DNA of 64,000 bases from Cadophora sp. MPI-SDFR-AT-0126 (Eukaryota > Ascomycota > Leotiomycetes > Helotiales > Ploettnerulaceae), in NCBI GenBank assembly GCA_020747065.1, contig JAGMVK010000012.1:558001-622000 (forward strand), given 5' to 3'. How positions within the stretch are numbered: the first letter of the stretch is position 1; the number at the start of each line of letters is the position of its first letter. The notes beneath the pieces were generated by a model. It ran no database searches. It was not told the origin of the DNA and was given only the letters and a program-made list of their open reading frames with translations. Positions 12,858-23,970 of this stretch are shown here, piece after piece. The position numbers were made by a program, and so were the translations under genes.

Positions 12858-14650
12858 ATGTTCAAACGACTCCTGCCTCTTCCCGCACATCTTCGTCGTA
12901 AATTTTTCGAACACAGCATCCGAGCCAGTCGACAAGCAACATCACCACTATCAGCGACCCCATTCCACTCATCCGGTCGTCAGTCGATTGTAACGCTCGG
13001 AATATCCATCTGTAGATCGTTCAGTAGTGCTCACACCAGAATGTCTGACCTTACCGTCGAGCTCACAGCTCCCAATGGCAGGAAATACACCCAGCCAACC
13101 GGTCTTTTCATCAACAACGAATGGGTGAAGAGCAGCGATGGCAAGAAAATTGTCTCCATCAACCCCACGTATGCGACCATTCCACTGCTACCCCTCTTAG
13201 ACCAGTGCTGACTCTACTGCAGCGATGAGACTGAGATTGCTTCCGTCTATGCAGCCACCCCCGAAGACGTCGACACAGCTGTCGCAGCTGCTCGCAAGGC
13301 ATTCAAAGACCCCTCATGGCGCGATCTCTCCCCAACCGACCGAGGAAACATGATGATGAAGCTCTCTGACCTTTGCGAAGCCCACAAAGACACTCTTGCT
13401 ACGATTGAGACCTGGGACAATGGCAAGACATATGGAGACTCGCTCGGAGATGTCGGAGAGGTCACCGGCGTATTGAAGTACTATGGCGGGTACGCGGATA
13501 AGATCCACGGCCAGGTCATTGATACTGGACCAGCTAAGTTTGCATACACAATTAAGGAGCCGGTTGGAGTCTGTGGGCAGATTATTCCGTGGAACTACCC
13601 ACTCGCCATGGCTGCGTGGAAGTTAGGTCCTGCCCTGGCTTGTGGAAATACTATTGTCATGAAGGCGGCCGAGCAGACTCCATTGAGCATTCTGTATTTT
13701 GCAAACTTGATCAAAGAGGCTGGTTTCCCACCTGGAGTGATTAATATTCTCAATGGGTATGGTCGTGAGGCTGGTGCCGCTATTGCTACACATTTGGGCA
13801 TTGACAAGATTGCCTTCACTGGAAGTACTGGAACTGGAAAGGAGATCATGAAGATGGCCGCTGTGAACATGAAAAATATTACTCTGGAGACTGGTGGAAA
13901 GTCACCATTGCTTGTCTTCGAAGATGCGGATCTGGACCAAGCTGTCAAGTGGGCACACATTGGTATTTATCTCCCCGAATGCGAAAAGAGCGTTGCTAAC
14001 AATTCAAAGGTATCATGTCCAATCAGGGTCAAATCTGTACCGCTACCTCTCGTATCCTAGTCCAAGACTCCATCTACGACACCTTCATCGCCGCTTTCAA
14101 GGAGCAAGTTCAGAAGGTCTCTGTTGTCGGTGACCCATTCGCCGAGACCACTTTCCAAGGCCCCCAAGTCACCAAGACACAATATGAGCGTGTCCTCGGC
14201 TTTGTCAAGGCCGGTAAGGATGAGGGCGCAACTCTCATTGCCGGTGGTGAGGCTTTCACTTCCGGACCGTCGGCCGGCAAGGGCTTTTTCATCGAGCCCA
14301 CAGTATTTACGGGTGTCAAGTCCAGCATGAAGATCTTCAGGGAAGAGGTCTTCGGCCCCTTCGTTGTCATCGCCAGCTTCAAGACGGAGGAAGAGGCGCT
14401 TGAAATGGCGAACGATACTACGTATGGTCTTGGCAGTGCAGTGTTCACTCAAGATCTCACTCGTGCTCATAGAGTCGCGAAGAATATCGAAGCTGGTATG
14501 GTGTGGATTAACTCGAGCAACGATTCGGACTATAGAATTCCGTTTGGTGGCGTTAAGCAGAGTGGTATTGGAAGGGAGCTGGGTGAGGCTGGTTTGGCCG
14601 GGTACACGCAGACGAAAGCTGTGCATGTTAATATGGGAAGTCGGTTGTAA
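12858..14650 (+). CDS. NAD(P)-dependent aldehyde dehydrogenase, mitochondrial/cytosolic
   Basis: Oxidises aldehydes such as acetaldehyde to carboxylic acids with NAD(P). Exons are 12858-13168, 13223-13962 and 14010-14650, giving 563 residues. Splicing restores SINPTDET and AHIGIMSNQGQICTATSR. Family hallmarks are IIPWNYPL, the cofactor loop FTGSTGTGKEI, the general base Glu326 in LETGGKSP, the catalytic Cys360 in GQICTATSR, and EVFGPFV. The first 61 residues are rich in Arg and Ser with almost no acidic residues, like a mitochondrial presequence. A second in-frame Met at 13041 starts MSDLTVELTAPNG, which matches the start of cytosolic fungal ALDHs of the Aspergillus AldA type. From that start the catalytic residues become Cys299 and Glu265, the usual numbering. 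One gene could therefore serve two compartments. Confidence 0.96.
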
Positions 14651-15085
14651 TCGACTGCAAGAAAATATGATGTGAAAGCTTTGGATATATGATTTAAGCA
14701 CACGCTGACTTTTCGATTCAATCATTTGAAGCAGTAGCCCCTTTCCTATACTAATCTGTCTTAAGCGGTACGTGTTTGACGATCTCCATATTTTGTGCAT
14801 CATGGATTCTTCTTCTCCTTCATCAAATACCCTGCAATACATTTTCTGTCCTAGAAGATTTTGATCTCCAAGCACAATTCCTTGAAAGCGATTCCCTTAC
14901 CCTACCGTCCGTTTCTCTCAAAATAGACACGTTAGGTGCGCGACGGTACTGAGCCGAACGCTTTGGAGGCGAGCAATACTGTCTGAACTTGGACTACACG
15001 TTTCGTTGTTCCTGCGTCCGGTGTTCGCACGAAGGGACCCAGAGGGCCGAGTCACAAGGTCTGATTCAGAGAAGGTAACTGAAGA

Positions 15086-15110
15086 GCACTGCACTGCACT
15101 GCACTGCACT
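15086..15110. repeat. (GCACT)5 microsatellite
   Basis: Five perfect copies of the 5-base unit GCACT, in the spacer between the ALDH gene and the FAD oxidase gene. Confidence 0.9.
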
Positions 15111-15404
15111 TGCATTGTGCGTCGAGCGCGCTGGCTCGTGTTGAGGTGCACCAAATGACGCCTTTCCAGAATTGGATCAGGCAGGCCCTGGCATCTCGTT
15201 CTGAATTGCGAAATCTAGGCACGAGCACTGCCGAGGTCGCGATCATTGCTTGACCCCTTCCTTCCCTCCGTTTTCAGAGCTCTCGCATTTTGTTGGTCTT
15301 ACCTCTCCTTCGTCCTTCAATTGAAATTGCATGATGAGATTACTCTCTGGTGAAGAAGGAGGCGAGAAGAAAGGAGAGAGCAAGTGCGAACTCGTTAGTG
15401 CGGG

Positions 15405-15411
15405 TATAAAA
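15405..15411 (+). promoter_or_regulatory. Probable TATA box of the FAD oxidase gene
   Basis: TATAAAA followed at once by a 15-base C run, about 275 bases before the predicted start codon. Position and strand fit a core promoter for the downstream secreted oxidase. No transcription start was observed, so this is inference from the motif. Confidence 0.4.
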
Positions 15412-15684
15412 CCCGCCCCCCCCCCCCCCCTCGGATTCAAAAATCTTACTCGGAGTCAATTTCTAGACCGACTTCTTCAACTGGAGTCTTCCGCACCACT
15501 GTACAAGGTAGGCGACAGGCCTTTGTGCCGACGCTACTGCGAGACGTAGATCCCCGAAGCGAGTCTGTGTACATAAATGACAGGACGCCCGAGATGAATC
15601 CTTTCTTTCAACTTGAAGGATTCGACACCTCGATCCTGGATTCGGCTGGTTGAATTGATTCTCGATTTTGATCATATTCAGAAA

Positions 15685-17514
15685 ATGGTTCAAATCAGAA
15701 TCCTCAAACAGGTACTGGCCAATTCAGCGCTGTCTTTATTCTTTACATCATCAAGCTCAGCTACATGTCTTTGCATGCCTGGCGATCCTTGCTGGCCTTC
15801 TTCATCAACATGGAATCAATTGAACTCTACAGTCAGCGGTCGCCTTGTTGCAACTTTTCCGCTCGGCTCACCTTGTCATGATCCTTTATACAATGAGACA
15901 GCATGTGCAGCACTCCAGAGCGGATGGACGGATCCCCAATTACAGTGAGTGTTGTCAATTATGAGAGCCAAATCAGAAAGACTTGCTGACGAGTCTATGT
16001 ACTGCAGTATGGAATCCTCGTCCTCGGTCATGGCTCCCTTCTTCGCTAACCGGAGTTGTGATCCCTTCACACCAGTTTCGAGGCCTTGTTTACTAGGAAA
16101 TTACATTAGTTACGCTGTCAATGTTTCCTGTCCAGGCGATGTCATCGCAGCAGTCAAGTTCGCGAAACAGAATAGCATCCGTTTGGTGGTCAGGAATACT
16201 GGTCATGAGTAAGCACTTGATATGATATGTTAAAGGATTATGGCTGATAGACACAGCTATCTAGGAAAATCCACAGGAGCAGGTGCTCTAGCAGTCTGGA
16301 CGCACTACCTAAAAGACATCGAGGTTCTGGATTGGTCAGACTCAAACTATGAAGGCAAAGCAATCAAAATGGGAGCAGGTGTCCAAGGATTCGAAGCCTT
16401 GGCCACAGCTCATGAACATGGCCTCGTACCAATCACTGGTGAATGTCCCACCGTCGGAATCGCTGGAGGATATACTCAAGGGGGAGGGCATTCTGCTCTG
16501 AGTACATCTTTCGGCCTCGCTGCAGATCAAGTTCTGGAGTGGGAGGTCGTAACAGCAGATGGAAATCTTGTTACTGCAACACCCACTCACAATCAAGATC
16601 TTTACTGGGCATTATCTGGAGGTGGTGGGGGGACCTTCGGGGTAGTGGTGTCAATGGTTGCGAAGGTATATCCAGATACCATTGTCAGCGGTGCTACAAT
16701 ATCTTTTAATTCAGCGGAGACCTCGGCAGATACCTTCTACCAAGCAGTGGAAAATTTCCACTCTCTACTCTCAGATATGGTAGACGCCGGAGCGATGGTG
16801 ATCTATTACTTCACCAGCGCAGGGTTCCAGATTCAGCCGCTCACAGCTTACAACAAGACACGAGAGGACGTCGAGAACATGCTCGTCCCTTTAAGGACAT
16901 CTCTGGATGATCTGGGTATTCAGTATACTCAATCATATACCCAGTCTTCGAGTTACATGGAACACTTCAACACCTACCTCGGTCCTCTTCCATACGGCAA
17001 CATCCCAGTCGGCATCGCTCAATACGGAGGGCGACTTATTCCCCGCGCTGCCATACAACAGAATAATTCAGCACTTTCAAAAGCACTTCGCAACATCACC
17101 GAGCACGGTGTGACGTTCATCGGCGTTGGAGTAGACGTCTCCCCATCGTCACACCCTTCCTTCCCTCCATCCAACAATTCTGTCCTCCCTGCCTGGCGCC
17201 GCGCATTGGTATCGGCCACCCTCACTACACCCTGGAACTTCTCTGCGCCATGGGAAGACATGCTCGCACTACAAGATGAGATGACAGATTCCATCATCCC
17301 GCAGATTGAAGCTGTGACACCGGGAAGTGGAGCGTATATGAATGAGGGGGACTTCAGACAGCCGCGGTGGCAGGAGGTCTTCTTTGGGGAGAACTATGAA
17401 GCGTTGATGAGTGTGAAGAGGAAGTGGGATCCTGAGGGAGTGTTTTGGGCGAGGAAGTCGGTGGGGAGTGAGGCGTGGGAGGAGGGTGGAGTGGGAAGAT
17501 TGTGTAGGGTTTAA
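15685..17514 (+). CDS. Secreted FAD-linked oxidase, berberine-bridge-enzyme (BBE) type
   Basis: Flavoenzyme of the VAO/BBE family, probably exported and oxidising a small alcohol, sugar or secondary metabolite with O2. Exons are 15685-15944, 16008-16208 and 16257-17514, giving 572 residues. The start at 15685 gives a basic then hydrophobic N-terminus (ILKQVLANSALSLFFTS) that reads as a signal peptide. An earlier in-frame ATG at 15613 would bury it. Residues known to hold FAD covalently in the family are seen: His153 in RNTGHDYLG and Cys217 in GECPTVGIAGG, so bicovalent FAD is likely. SGGGGGTFGVVVSM follows. The C-terminal BBE motif is present as YMNEGDF and later KWDPEGVFWARKSVGSE. Many N-x-S/T sites fit secretion. 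The substrate is unknown. Confidence 0.93.
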
Positions 17515-18203
17515 GATGGTGGGAGGAGCATTGGCAGTTAGTATTATTCGAAAGAAATTCTTACTCAGATCAAATTGGTTCTCAAACCATTATCAAAGGC
17601 ACTATGATGTTCAAGATCTCGTTCTTTCACCTCGTCACCGTTTGTTTGACAGATTTCCAGAATCGACCTTCTTCTTGCGGATGTTGGCCACCAGTGCTTT
17701 CCAAATCCAAGTTTCGTCTTGACTGAGGACATTTCAGCTATATCCATCAATACAGCGCGGGAAGTGGCTTTTTGAGTCAGGACGGTCACTCGAAAATTTC
17801 CAACTCGATAGTCGCTGTATACAGTGACATTTGCGCCGCTTTTATCACTTTGAGACATTCAAGTGTCAGTTTGAGAAAGTCGATGGCCCATCTGGAATCA
17901 ATGTAAAATCTGAACCCTTTCTTTGTTCATGAAAAAGTCTCTAGATCTATATAGAGGAGAAGTATGCCCTGGACGAGCCTCCAGAAAACCAGTATGAACA
18001 CAATGGGCTTCAACTTGCATCCTTGGATTTCCCGTCAAGGGTTTTATATATACCTCTTCTTCAGGCCATCACTCCAGATCCTACAGAACAAACGTGCTGC
18101 ACTTCCACTATCTCGACTCAAGCCTGCTCTCAGAACACCACGCAACACCTCTCAACACCAATACCAACGAACAGCAAAGCGCTCTCGGCAACCAGAACCC
18201 ATA
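17515..18203. other. Intergenic: FAD oxidase 3' end and promoter of the Myb-like gene
   Basis: No separate gene. A TATATAT element lies at 18045-18051, about 155 bases before the chosen start of the next gene. The frame of that gene is open back to an ATG at 17964, but this stretch spans the TATA element. Confidence 0.5.
18045..18051 (+). promoter_or_regulatory. TATA element of the Myb-like gene
   Basis: TATATAT in a TTTTATATATACC context. It argues that transcription starts after it and that translation begins at 18204 rather than at the in-frame ATG at 17964. Confidence 0.4.
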
Positions 18204-19004
18204 ATGTCCAGCAACGAAAACAAGCCCAAGAGCAGACAACAACTCCGCGATGACCGAGACACCCAACTGCTCCGAGCGATGATCGATCATAAAGGCCTAC
18301 CTGAAGGTAAAGCCAGCTGGGCAGATGTCGCTTCCCGATTGCCGGAAGATACTAACGGGGAGGCTGTACGCGCGAGATGGAATCGCTTGAAGAGGAAAAT
18401 GGATCTTGCGTTTGAGAATGAGAAGGAGCTCGTTGAGGAGAAGGCTGGAGAGAATGAGAAAGAGGAGTCTAAGATGGAGAAGAAGATTTCTAAGAAAACT
18501 ATCAAGGGGGTTGTTAAGGATACCAAGAAGACGATGCCTGAGGGGGAGAACGCGGTGAAGAGAATTACCAGATCTACAAAGGCAACAATGACCAGCCGCA
18601 AGGACGAGACGGACTCCGAATCCCAAGGCCACGAAAGAAACGTATCGGACTCCCCTGGGTCTAGTAAGACCACGACCACGACGCCAAAGCCAAAGCCAAA
18701 GCCAAAGCCAAAGCCAAAGCCAAATAAATCTCGCCTCCCAACCCCAGATTCCAGTCCGCCAGGCCGCAAGCCAGGCCCTGGAGTTCGCACCCGCGGTATG
18801 ACTGCTAACCTTGCCCGTCTAGCCGATCCGGTCGATAACGGAGATGCAGATGATGAGCTGAGTAAAGACGGAGATGAGTATAGTGAGGGCGAAGGCGATG
18901 ATGAGGAGGCTGCTGCTCTTGCTGTCGCTCACAAGGCGGAGATTGTTCAGGGTAGGCGTGGGGCTGGGAAGGGGAAGGGTGGTCCTCTGCGAGTCGCTGG
19001 ATGA
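18204..19004 (+). CDS. Myb/SANT-like small nuclear protein with Pro-Lys repeat
   Basis: Single-exon, 266-residue protein from the Met at 18204. Residues about 17-62 resemble a fungal Myb/SANT-like DNA-binding helix bundle: DRDTQLLRAMI, then SWADVASRLP, then GEAVRARWNRLKR, with Trp spacing like a SANT repeat. The middle is Lys/Glu-rich. A run of six Pro-Lys pairs follows, then RKPGPGVRTRG (weakly AT-hook-like). An acidic stretch (DDELSKDGDEYSEGEGDDEE) and a basic tail (GRRGAGKGKGGP) end the protein. A chromatin or DNA-binding role is inferred from the SANT-like part and charge pattern. The target is unknown. The frame is open upstream to 17964, and that extension is basic and nearly free of acidic residues, so a longer product cannot be ruled out. 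Confidence 0.75.
   Translation: MSSNENKPKSRQQLRDDRDTQLLRAMIDHKGLPEGKASWADVASRLPEDTNGEAVRARWNRLKRKMDLAFENEKELVEEKAGENEKEESKMEKKISKKTIKGVVKDTKKTMPEGENAVKRITRSTKATMTSRKDETDSESQGHERNVSDSPGSSKTTTTTPKPKPKPKPKPKPNKSRLPTPDSSPPGRKPGPGVRTRGMTANLARLADPVDNGDADDELSKDGDEYSEGEGDDEEAAALAVAHKAEIVQGRRGAGKGKGGPLRVAG
18684..18725 (+). repeat. Hexanucleotide repeat (CCAAAG)6 coding Pro-Lys
   Basis: Six perfect CCAAAG units plus one CCAAAT, inside the Myb-like gene. The six-base period keeps the frame, so slippage only changes the number of Pro-Lys pairs. Confidence 0.95.
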
Positions 19005-20310
19005 ACGGGAGACTTGGGAGGAGATCTGCTAGTTGAGCGGGATAGCGTTACGAAATGGCCCGGCATGTGTTTTTGAAAATTTGGCATTTTGGGGGGAAAG
19101 CGCTTGGGTTTGGCGGTGCTTAGGCATTGAGGCATGAGGTTGTTTTGGTCGCGAGGCAATGAGTTTTTTGGTAAATCTAGGCTGCCTCTTTAGACAACTG
19201 TAAAGCAACCATTGTGGTCAATCAACTTTACTGTCCTGGAGGCATTCGCTGAGAACTCATTGCCTTCGGGTATAATCAGGGGTTTGTTTTGCTTAAGCGA
19301 GGTTGAGGAGAAAGCATTGCTGAGCATTTAATGTCGCAGGATCGGTCAAAATTAATCGCCTTCCAATTTCCAAGACCTTCGGTGAGAATAACTTTATTTA
19401 ATCGGACTTTGAGTTTGAATGCCTGCCATTCTTTGAATTTTGTCTTTGAGGTATTCTAGTGAGTAGAGATTGGGTTGCGGCTTCAGGCGGCAAACGCTGG
19501 AAGCCTAGCGAGAGCAGCCTAAATTTCAGCGTTAGGATTCTACAAAGTCCTTTCCAGTGCCAAAAATTAGCGAGTTCGTAGCTGAAGACAGGGTTGATGA
19601 GGCACAGCACAACTTCACTTAGTTGGCTCGCTTGCCAGGCCCCCACCCACTTTTGACAACATTGCCGCTCGCATTCCGTTCGAAAGTAGCCGGTAATCTG
19701 TACTTTACTTCCTTATCGGATCGAGCTGTGTGGCATAATAGCCGTTACCATTGCGAAAAATTGGCTTGATTTCGTCTTGTCTGAGCAATACATCCCACAG
19801 GTCTCACTATTGGCATCGCGCAGAGTTGAGCCGGGTTACCCAGCGCCTTCAAGTCCGCTGATGAGGCAGCGCGCTGCTGAAAGTCTAGTCACGGGAGAAT
19901 ACACGAAGAGAATGGTCCTGGGAAAGGACGCTGTGCCCAGACCCGGCCCCGTCGTATCAATCCGGCGACCCCCATTTTGGCCACCATATACCGCCTTATC
20001 GGCCATTCCACGAGCACAATGCCGCCCGGCGAGACTTCTACTCGGAATGGCGACGGAAATCTTCAGATAGCCGTATGATTGGTCTACAGGGTGCAGTCTG
20101 ATCTGGTCTGCGTGGAGGAGATACTCCACTATCTACTATCTCGCTTGATAACATAGTACAAGACGGCAAGGACAATGGCTTTTATTGCAACTTCTCAAAA
20201 GCTGATTTTAATCTTTTACTGCAGTGACAGTCCATGCTCGCTGCGTCAAGTTTCTCCATTGTTGTATATCCAGGCTGCTAATCGTGATTGACACACGAAC
20301 AGATAACAGA
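19005..20310. other. Intergenic, nothing recognised
   Basis: About 1.3 kb between the Myb-like gene and the monooxygenase gene. Open frames at 19398-19646 (-) and 19777-20129 (both strands) show no motif or splice context. Confidence 0.5.
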
Positions 20311-22169
20311 ATGGGCAGCAACTACCAAATGCCTCCTTATCAGCTCTCAAACCGCTCCGTCGATAGTCCGCGTCCAATTCGGATTGCGATCATCGGCGCG
20401 GGAGTATCTGGTATCGGCCTTTGTATCCGGCTCCGGCAATATGTACCAAGTGCAAGTATTCAGATCTACGAAAAGAATGCCGACGTTGGAGGAACGTGGT
20501 TGGAGAACCGCTATCCAGGCGTTGCTTGTGACATACCCAGCCACGTTTACCAGTATACCTTTGAACCCAATACCCAATGGTCAAAATTTTTCTCGGATGG
20601 TGCTGAGATCTTGGAGTATGTCCGTGGCGTGGCGAGGAAATACAAAGTGCGCGAGAACGTTGCTATTGAGACGAAGGTGTTAGGAATGATTTGGGACGAG
20701 ACGCAAGCGAACTGGATAGTTGATGTTGAGAAGCATGGCAAGAAATCAGTATCAACTTTTGACATTGTCATCAACGCAACAGGATGTCTCAACAACTGGA
20801 AATGGCCACAGATTGATGGCTTACATGACTTTCAAGGGACGCTTCTACATTCCGCGAATTGGGATGAGTCCTGGTATGCCAGGCCGCTGCAAGAGTCATG
20901 GTATCTCGCTGACGGCTTAAGGGACTACTCTAAGAAGATTGTGGCACTAATCGGCGCAGGCTCCTCAGCCATTCAGATTCTACCTCACCTTCAGAAGAAA
21001 TGTGACCAAGTTCATCATTTTGTGAGAGGGCGGACTTGGGTGAGTGAACCATTTGGATTGGTTGCCACGCAACGGGCAATTGCTGGAGACAAAGACTCAG
21101 GAAACTGTGAGCAAGCCTCTCTAAGTAAAAGAAAAGCTTCATTGACAATCGATCAGACTCCTACTCGATAGAAGAGTTGAAAAGATTTCGAGAAGATCCT
21201 GAGTTCTACTGGGCTTACCGAAAGGAGATTGAGCGCTACATCAACCTCGATCATTCATGTCTCTTCCCAGACACACCTGCAGCTATTGGTAGCAAGCAGC
21301 GCATCATCGAGAACATGAAGTCAAAATTGGCTAAGAAACCTGAGATCTATGATGCAATCGAGCCAGGCTTTCGTCCCGGATGCAGAAGACTTACTCCAGG
21401 GCCGGGATTTCTCGAAGCGCTGGTGGAGGACAATGTGCACTTCACGACTTCGCCAATCACAAGGGTCACCAAAGATGTGAGCTTGAACTAACCAAGACCG
21501 AATCTGGGATGATGCTGATCATCTCAAAGTCCGTTATAACAGCAGATGGCAAGGTTCAACAAGTCGACGGCATTGTCTGTGCAACAGGGTTCGATACTTC
21601 ATTCAATCCTCGTTTCAAGGTCACTGGCCGAGACGGGATACTCCTTTCAGAACAGTGGAAGGAGTATTCTAGCGCATATCTATCTCTTGCAATCCCAAAA
21701 CTTCCCCAACTTCTTTGTAGTTGGTGGGCCAAACTCCGCGACTGGCGGAGGCTCCCTGCTGATCATTTTCGAGAGCATCATTGGTTACATAGTCAAAGCT
21801 GCTCAGAAAATGGCTCGCGAACACATCAAGACAATCGAGGTAAGGAAAAAGCCTTTGAATGCATGGGAGAAATACATGGATGCTTACTTCCCCACTACGG
21901 TGCATCTCGAGGGGTGCACCAGCTGGTACAAAGCCGGTGAGATAAATCATAGAGTTGTGGGATTGTGGCCTGGAAGCAGTTTACATGCAAAGAAGACTTT
22001 GGAACACCCTAGATGGGAAGACTTTGAATTTGGATATGGCGATCAAAACATTGAGGGCGAAAAGGGAATTCTGGGATGGTTGGGTGATGGATGGACGACA
22101 GCAGATAGAGAGGCAGGAGACACGAGCTGGTATCTCGATGAGGTTGACTATCCTCCTGTGGTCGTCTAG
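20311..22169 (+). CDS. Baeyer-Villiger-type flavin monooxygenase, frameshifted (possible pseudogene)
   Basis: Class B FAD/NADPH monooxygenase that would insert oxygen into a ketone or oxidise N/S atoms. Exons are 20311-20873, 20922-21106, 21157-21476 and 21530-22169. Landmarks in order are the FAD Rossmann motif IIGAGVSGIG, GGTWLENRYPGVACDIPS, the BVMO fingerprint FQGTLLHSANWD (F-x-G-x3-H-x3-W-D), the NADPH motif LIGAGSSAIQ, and VCATGFDTSF. In exon 4 the frame breaks: LSLAIP must continue as NFPNFFVVGGPNSATGGG, but CCAAAAC at 21695-21701 has one A too many (run 21697-21700). Exons sum to 1,708 bases, one over a multiple of three. All other motifs, splice sites and the C-terminal frame to the stop at 22169 are intact, so this is either a recent mutation or a sequencing error. 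A repaired length would be about 568 residues. Confidence 0.88.
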
Positions 22170-22995
22170 ATAACCCCCTACAAATGCCAGAAAATTTATT
22201 TTTCAAGAGTCCGCGTTGCGTGTTAAAAATGATCAGTGAAGACAGAAGCAGAGACCTATTTCTCCACGGACTCGCCTGAATTTCCAAAAGTGTCTTCAGG
22301 CTTGGACCCAAGCGTTGAACAGGTCCTTACTACAGTGGTCATAGCGCATTCAGGTAGCAGCGTCTCTCAGGCTCTGCCATTGGTCGCTGACAGTTGTTCT
22401 TAAAGACATGTATAAACCAAGCTCATAATGAAATTCAGGGATGGCCTCTCTTGACAGATGCTATCGAGTTGTACAGTACGACTTATGGCCAACTTTTGCC
22501 TCGAGAGATGCCAAGGGATTCGCGATACCTGCACAGATAACATGAATAAGATTAGTCTATTTGAGTTGTTTTGTTAAAGAAGTCTGACTTGTATAGTTCA
22601 GGCTCTCAAGGATTATTCTTCAGACTTTTGAATGACAGACCATCAGACCTGCTGAACTCTTCTTGAACTTAGCACTTGACCACTCGCCACTAATCGGTTC
22701 TGACACCAGCCCTGACTTCCCATCACTAGCTGTCGTTTCAATCTTGAACTTCTCCAGCACACTTCTCCAGCACATATCGAGCTGCTTCCAATTCAACTCA
22801 CTCAGAGTTTGATCTCTGGTCTGGAAAGCGACACAGCAGAGAAGTAGATGGCCGTGAAAGAGGGGACTTGGAGGAAACACGCCAGTGCTGGGCTTGATAC
22901 CTAATATCACGTGCCGAATCCCACCCTTGGCTCGGCACCAGACAGAAGTGCGTGATGATGACAGAAAATGTTTTCTTGTGTGACGAGGTACAACG
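22170..22995. other. Intergenic, promoter of the PanE-like gene
   Basis: No gene found. Frames at 22620-23096 (-) are antisense to the promoter and start of the next gene and show no motif. Confidence 0.5.
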
Positions 22996-23970
22996 ATGGC
23001 TCCAGCTCCAAGAATCTTGATCTTCGGCACCGGGAGTATCGGTGCAACGTACGCTTTTGTGCTTTCCCGAGCTGTGCCGGCATCGAACATCGTCACAGTC
23101 TGCCGATCAAATTATGACTCTGCTTCCAAAAATGGCTTCACGATAAACTCCTCTCTCTGGGGACAGAATCAAAAAGTGCGCCCTGTCGTAGTCCGGTCTG
23201 TTGAGGAAGCCGCGGCAGCTGATCCATCACCTTTCGACTATGTATTGATTTGCTCAAAGGCATTGCCGACTGTCCCATCTACCGCCGAAATGATCAGACC
23301 CGCCGTCTCGCCAAAGACGGTAATTGTGCTGATACAGAATGGTATTGCTATTGAAGAGTCTTATGCCAAACTGTATCCAGACAATCCGTTATTGAGCACA
23401 GTTGTGTATCTTCCAGCAAGTCAAACCAGCCCAGGAGTTATTCTACACAAAGAAGTCGAATTACTCCACATCGGCTCTTATCCAGCTTCATCGAGCATAG
23501 AACCTGCAAATCAGTTTGCAGATCTTGTCAAAGCTGGTGGAGGCACTGTCCAAGTCCATCAAGATGTCCAGTTTGAGCGTTGGTCCAAATTGTTGGTCAA
23601 CACTTCCTGGAACCCGATGTGTGCCCTAGCACGCTCAGCAGATGCACAGCTTTTGCAGTCAAGTCCAGAGGCGAAAGATCTGGTTCGGGATGTCATGTTG
23701 GAGATTAAAGCTGTTGCAAATGCTTGTGGCTATGAAAAAATTGATACAGCTCTTGTTGACTTTCAACTCGGAAGAGCAACAATCCGAGAAGTTCCTGGGG
23801 TCGCGCCCAGCATGCTCGCAGATGCGCTTGCTGGAAGAAATATGGAGGTTGAAGCCATCGTGGGCAGTGTTGTACGACTGGCTCGAGATCATGGCGTTGA
23901 GACTCCAATGTTGAGGACTATTTATGTGCTGGCCACCGCACTGAATGCTAGCTTCAACAATGGGTTATGA
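22996..23970 (+). CDS. 2-dehydropantoate 2-reductase family protein (PanE/ApbA type)
   Basis: NADPH-dependent reductase of a 2-keto acid. The named activity makes pantoate for coenzyme A, but fungi carry several paralogues of unknown substrate. Single exon, 324 residues. An N-terminal Rossmann fold is shown by ILIFGTGSIGATYA (GxGxxG). A second conserved strand has VLICSKALPT, where Lys fits the catalytic lysine of the family. QNGIAIE is the usual QNG motif. The C-terminal helical domain has ERWSKLLVNTSWNPMCALAR, matching the family motif K-L-x-x-N-x-x-x-N-P. Length and domain order are normal for the family, so the gene looks intact. It lies 0.8 kb after the broken monooxygenase on the same strand. 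Confidence 0.9.
   Translation: MAPAPRILIFGTGSIGATYAFVLSRAVPASNIVTVCRSNYDSASKNGFTINSSLWGQNQKVRPVVVRSVEEAAAADPSPFDYVLICSKALPTVPSTAEMIRPAVSPKTVIVLIQNGIAIEESYAKLYPDNPLLSTVVYLPASQTSPGVILHKEVELLHIGSYPASSSIEPANQFADLVKAGGGTVQVHQDVQFERWSKLLVNTSWNPMCALARSADAQLLQSSPEAKDLVRDVMLEIKAVANACGYEKIDTALVDFQLGRATIREVPGVAPSMLADALAGRNMEVEAIVGSVVRLARDHGVETPMLRTIYVLATALNASFNNGL

Larger units (their letters stand above)
14651..15684. other. Intergenic with TATA element and simple repeats
   Basis: No gene found. It contains five GCACT units (15086-15110), a TATAAAA motif (15405-15411), and a 15-base C run (15416-15430). A long antisense frame over the ALDH 3' exon reaches to about 14,875 but has no support. Confidence 0.55.

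Noticed and set aside
14057..14875. 272-codon minus-strand open frame over ALDH exon 3
   Set aside because: It lies antisense to strongly conserved ALDH coding sequence and has no family motif.
17964..18203. Longer N-terminus of the Myb-like protein
   Set aside because: The extension spans a TATA element and the domain-bearing protein starts naturally at 18204. Kept only as an alternative.
18287..18790. 167-codon minus-strand frame with Gly-Phe repeats
   Set aside because: It is the reverse reading of the CCAAAG repeat and Lys/Glu-rich part of the Myb-like gene.
15685..23970. Secondary-metabolite cluster (FAD oxidase, monooxygenase, reductase)
   Set aside because: No core synthase, transporter or pathway regulator. 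Oxidoreductases are spaced by 0.7-1.3 kb and separated by a Myb-like gene.
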